Part shown: positions 7,603 through 9,535 of the stretch, one piece after another
Layout of the letters: every line of letters begins with the position of its first letter
How positions within the stretch are numbered: position 1 is the stretch's first letter
Notes under the pieces: model-generated
What the model saw: the letters and a program-made list of their open reading frames with translations, nothing else
Databases searched by the model: none
What the model was told of the DNA's origin: nothing
DNA from: Candidatus Gorgonimonas leptogorgiae
GTDB taxonomy: Bacteria; Pseudomonadota; Gammaproteobacteria; Pseudomonadales; Endozoicomonadaceae
DNA: 9,535 bases
Assembly (NCBI GenBank): GCA_929200515.1
Contig: CAKNAD010000100.1
Span: forward strand, 1 to 9,535
Reading direction: 5' to 3'
Translations under genes and position numbers: made by a program

Positions 7603-8043
7603 TTAGATGCTTGCATACTTACTAGCAGCATCTGTGGCTAGTTTATCAACTATGTCATTTTCTTTATGGCCACTATGTCCTTTTACCCAATGCCACTTAA
7701 TATTATGCCTTTGGCTTTGTTGGTCTAGCAATAACCATAAATCTTGATTTTTAACTGGTTTGCCATTTGCTGTTTTCCAGCCCTTTTTTTTCCAATTGTT
7801 AATCCAGCTAGTTATGCCATTTTTAACATAAGTGGAATCAGTAGTTAAATTTACAGTTGCAGAATATTTTATAACTTCTAACGCTTTAATACATGCAGTT
7901 AATTCCATACGGTTGTTAGAAGTATGTTTTTCGCCACCAGATATAGTTTTTTCATTATCGTTATATCTTAATAAAGCCCCCCAACCCCCTGGTCCAGGGT
8001 TGCCCTTACAAGCTCCATCAGTATAAATATCTATACATTGCAT
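7603..8043 (-). CDS. rnhA: Ribonuclease HI
   Basis: RNase HI cleaves the RNA strand of RNA-DNA hybrids (R-loops, primers) in the cytoplasm using two metal ions. The 146-residue length matches the family (E. coli 155). All catalytic residues are present: Asp9 in YTDGACKGNPGPGG, Glu47 in NRMELTA, Asp69 in TTDSTYV, Asp133 in VDKLA, plus His123 in WVKGHSGH. The basic handle NNWKKKGWKTANGKPVKNQDLW (82-103) is intact, as in E. coli RNase HI. An AGGAAAT ribosome site precedes the ATG. The gene heads a two-gene operon with the glycosyltransferase. It is an ordinary housekeeping gene and probably marks the edge of the T3SS-related segment. Confidence 0.97.
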   Translation of the reverse strand: MQCIDIYTDGACKGNPGPGGWGALLRYNDNEKTISGGEKHTSNNRMELTACIKALEVIKYSATVNLTTDSTYVKNGITSWINNWKKKGWKTANGKPVKNQDLWLLLDQQSQRHNIKWHWVKGHSGHKENDIVDKLATDAASKYASI

Positions 8044-8054
8044 ACAATTTCCTA

Positions 8055-8089
8055 TGATTTAAAATATTTTAAACAGCTATTTTAAATCA
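8055..8089. repeat. Perfect 12-bp inverted repeat upstream of rnhA
   Basis: Arms TGATTTAAAATA (8055-8066) and TATTTTAAATCA (8078-8089) are exact reverse complements around an 11-base spacer. A 16-bp palindrome (8058-8073) lies within it. The left arm abuts the rnhA ribosome site, about 12 bases before its ATG. It could be a 5' UTR hairpin or a protein-binding site, but all pairs except the end ones are A-T, so an RNA hairpin would be weak. Confidence 0.5.
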
Positions 8090-8360
8090 AAAAGGTTAAA
8101 TGGTAAATTTTATATTTAAGGAGTCCCTGAAAAAAAGTGTAATATAGAATTTTTTTTGCTAGACTAATTTTTTTTAAAGGTATACAAGTTTAAAAAAAGT
8201 AAAAAAATGTTATTTTTAATAGAGAGCATAACAGTTTTTAGCTACATCATCACACATAATTTAACTAAATTCAATCATTTAAAGCCCTCATAGACATTTT
8301 ATTAAAATTTAACTAATTCTGTAAAATAATGAACTGAAGGATAATAGAATAGTCTAAATT

Positions 8361-8388
8361 AGTATAGGTTTTTAAGAAAATCTATATT
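8361..8388 (+). promoter_or_regulatory. Leader hairpin, copy 1
   Basis: TATAGGTTTT (8363-8372) pairs with AAAATCTATA (8377-8386) across the 4-base loop TAAG, with one G-U pair in RNA. The stem can extend two more pairs to 8361/8388. It lies about 130 bases before the ATG. No U-run follows, so it is not a standard terminator. It could be a leader RNA structure or an operator. A TTGTTA (8394-8399) and a TATCAT (8419-8424) just downstream could be a promoter, though the 19-base spacing is long. Confidence 0.4.
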
Positions 8389-8520
8389 TAGGGTTGTTAC
8401 TCACAGATAAATAAAAAATATCATTAAAATCAGTATTGATAAATATTCTAAAGAAAATAATCATCACTGTGTAAGTTATAAAATTGTTAAAGTAGTCACT
8501 CAATAGAAAGGGGTTAGTTT

Positions 8521-9099
8521 ATGGATAATCGTATAGTAGCTGAAAATAGACAAATTGGAAATTATGGCATCTTAAAAGAGAATCTAAAAATAGCGTTTGA
8601 TCGAAATATTAATAAAATAGAAATAGTTTCAACTCTCCTGTCTCTAGGTATTGGTTGTGGGGTGACAGCAGTAGCTCAAAAAGCTCTGTTTGATAGAGAT
8701 GTTAGCACAACTGAACTGTTATATTGTTGTGGCGTGATTCTATTTATAGATTTGCCTCTTCATATTCTTAATGATACTATAAAACTAATATTAAATGCAA
8801 AAGAAGAAATGTTTATAGATACACCAGATTTATTGCCATATGACAAGTTAAAATCTATACCAGAAAATTATAATATTAATGATTTAAAACCTAATGCTTG
8901 TTGCCCGATATCAGGTATAGAGTTAAAGGAGAACGATACGGTTTTGTGCGAAAAACAGCTATATAGTTATGAAGCTTTAAAAAAATGGCATACTTATAAA
9001 AATAACACTAGTAAAATGGTTCCACATACTGGAAATATTCCTCTAAAATGGGATGAAAATGTCTATAAATTACCAAGGTATCCCCACTTAGACGAATAA
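8521..9099 (+). CDS. Small membrane-associated protein with U-box-like (E3 ubiquitin ligase) domain, candidate effector
   Basis: The protein has 192 residues. Residues 1-33 are polar with no Sec signal. Two hydrophobic segments follow (about 35-56 and 66-91), which could form a membrane hairpin. A linker (92-124) leads to a C-terminal domain (125-185) resembling a U-box: C128-P-I-S-G-I, an acidic turn, C143, the Y148-S-Y-E-A-L-K-K-W helix and P168-H-T-G-N-I-P. This follows the usual U-box pattern CPI...Y....I..W....P.T...I, and is also reminiscent of the C-terminal U-boxes of NleG-type T3SS effectors of similar size. U-boxes recruit E2-ubiquitin in eukaryotic cells, so a bacterial copy near a T3SS suggests an effector acting on host ubiquitination. 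That role is inference, and the domain call rests on a short motif. The ribosome site AAAGGGG is strong. The gene stands alone after a long leader and is followed immediately by a paralogous unit. Confidence 0.72.
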   Translation: MDNRIVAENRQIGNYGILKENLKIAFDRNINKIEIVSTLLSLGIGCGVTAVAQKALFDRDVSTTELLYCCGVILFIDLPLHILNDTIKLILNAKEEMFIDTPDLLPYDKLKSIPENYNINDLKPNACCPISGIELKENDTVLCEKQLYSYEALKKWHTYKNNTSKMVPHTGNIPLKWDENVYKLPRYPHLDE

Positions 9100-9132
9100 C
9101 AATGAACTGAATGATAATAGAATAGTCTAATT

Positions 9133-9160
9133 AGTATAGGTTTTTAAGAAAATCTATATT
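9133..9160 (+). promoter_or_regulatory. Leader hairpin, copy 2
   Basis: This is an exact copy of the hairpin at 8361-8388, with the core at 9135-9158. The single-base deletion in this leader lies just upstream of it, and all leader substitutions also fall outside it. Its unchanged state fits a function but may only reflect a recent duplication. Confidence 0.4.
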
Positions 9161-9292
9161 TAGGGTTGTTACTCACAGATAAATAAAAAATATCATTAAA
9201 ATCAGTATTGATAAATATTCTAAAGAAAATAATCATCACTGTGTAAGTTATAAAATTGTTAAAGCAGTCACTCAATGGAAAGGGAATAATTT

Positions 9293-9535
9293 ATGGATAA
9301 TCGTATAGTAGCTGAAAATAGACAAATTGAAGATTATAGCATCTTAAAAGAGAATCTAAAAATAGCGTTCGATCGAAATATTAATAAAACACAAATAGCT
9401 TCAAATCTACTGTATTTAGGTATTGGTTGTGGACTGGCAGTAGTAGCTACAAAAGTTCTGACTGGTAGAGTGGTTAGCAAAACTAAACTGTTATGTTGTA
9501 GTGCTGCGGTTCTAGCTGTACAGTTACCTCTTAAT
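9293..9535 (+). CDS. Paralogue of the U-box-like protein (N-terminal part only)
   Basis: The ATG at 9293 follows an AAAGGG ribosome site, and the frame stays open for 81 codons to the window end. The protein aligns without gaps to residues 1-81 of the upstream gene, 54 of 81 identical. Residues 1-12 and 17-32 are unchanged, while change is concentrated in the hydrophobic stretch after residue 33. The first hydrophobic segment (about 35-56) is kept, and the second begins at about 66. Whether it ends in a U-box cannot be seen. An intact frame despite 38 base changes argues that it is a working gene, at least in this part. Confidence 0.85.
   Translation, partial: MDNRIVAENRQIEDYSILKENLKIAFDRNINKTQIASNLLYLGIGCGLAVVATKVLTGRVVSKTKLLCCSAAVLAVQLPLN

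Larger units (their letters stand above)
8044..8520. other. Long AT-rich intergenic region between rnhA and the U-box gene
   Basis: This 477-base stretch separates two divergent genes. The part next to rnhA holds a perfect inverted repeat (8055-8089). From 8090 to about 8327 I see only AT-rich DNA with T- and A-runs: no tRNA, no ORF with a ribosome site, and no convincing terminator. From 8328 onward it is the leader of the tandem duplication. Confidence 0.6.
8328..9100 (+). repeat. Tandem duplication, unit 1 (leader plus complete U-box-like gene)
   Basis: The sequence beginning AATGAACTGA at 8328 recurs at 9101, directly after the stop codon of the first gene, with a period of 773 bases. 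Aligning 8328-8520 with 9101-9292 by eye gives six substitutions and one single-base deletion over 193 positions (about 96% identity). The similarity continues into the genes but falls there. Confidence 0.93.
9101..9535 (+). repeat. Tandem duplication, unit 2 (cut by window end)
   Basis: This second unit starts one base after the stop of the first gene and continues beyond the window. The leader 9101-9292 is nearly identical to 8328-8520. The coding part 9293-9535 differs at 38 of 243 bases (about 84% identity) with no gaps, and the first 36 coding bases are identical. Confidence 0.92.

Noticed and set aside
8090..8327. Small RNA gene or mobile-element remnant in the intergenic region
   Set aside because: There is no tRNA-like fold, transposase fragment, terminal repeat or GC-rich structured segment, only AT-rich DNA with homopolymer runs.
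8328..9535. The duplication as an insertion sequence or transposon
   Set aside because: It has no transposase, terminal inverted repeats or target-site duplication; it is a simple head-to-tail gene duplication.

Overview
The window comes from a very AT-rich (roughly 30% GC by eye), host-associated bacterium that carries a type III secretion system (T3SS). The operon at 3249-6469 contains sctX, sctY and sctV in that order. SctX and SctY belong to the Ysc family of injectisomes (Yersinia, Pseudomonas, Aeromonas, Vibrio type), so the machine is probably Ysc-class. The RNase HI and the small TrpB-like protein point to a proteobacterium, most likely gamma or beta. AT-rich coding, loose intergenic regions and eukaryote-like domains suggest an intracellular symbiont or pathogen. 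I cannot name the genus.

Layout. 1-183: a stop-free stretch that may be the 3' end of a gene entering from the left. 188-1945 (+): a 585-residue protein with a eukaryotic-type Ser/Thr kinase domain, a likely secreted effector. 1961-2992 (-): an unrecognised protein with a Sec signal peptide, converging on the kinase gene. 2993-3248: divergent intergenic region. 3249-6469 (+): four-gene operon encoding a short TrpB-like protein, SctX, SctY and the export-gate protein SctV. 6464-8043 (-): rnhA followed by a GT4 glycosyltransferase, whose stop codon interlocks with that of sctV. 8044-8520: long AT-rich intergenic region with an inverted repeat next to rnhA. 8328-9535 (+): a tandem duplication. 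Each unit has a nearly identical leader of about 193 bases containing a hairpin, followed by a small gene. The complete first gene encodes two hydrophobic segments and a C-terminal U-box-like (ubiquitin E3) domain. The second is cut by the window end.

How it may work together (inference): SctX and its TPR chaperone SctY act at the SctV gate of the export apparatus. The flanking kinase-like and U-box-like proteins have the look of effectors that this T3SS could deliver to interfere with host phosphorylation and ubiquitination. The U-box paralogues show many more amino-acid changes than silent changes while their leaders stay almost identical, as expected of a diversifying effector family. rnhA and the glycosyltransferase look like ordinary chromosomal genes bordering this island.
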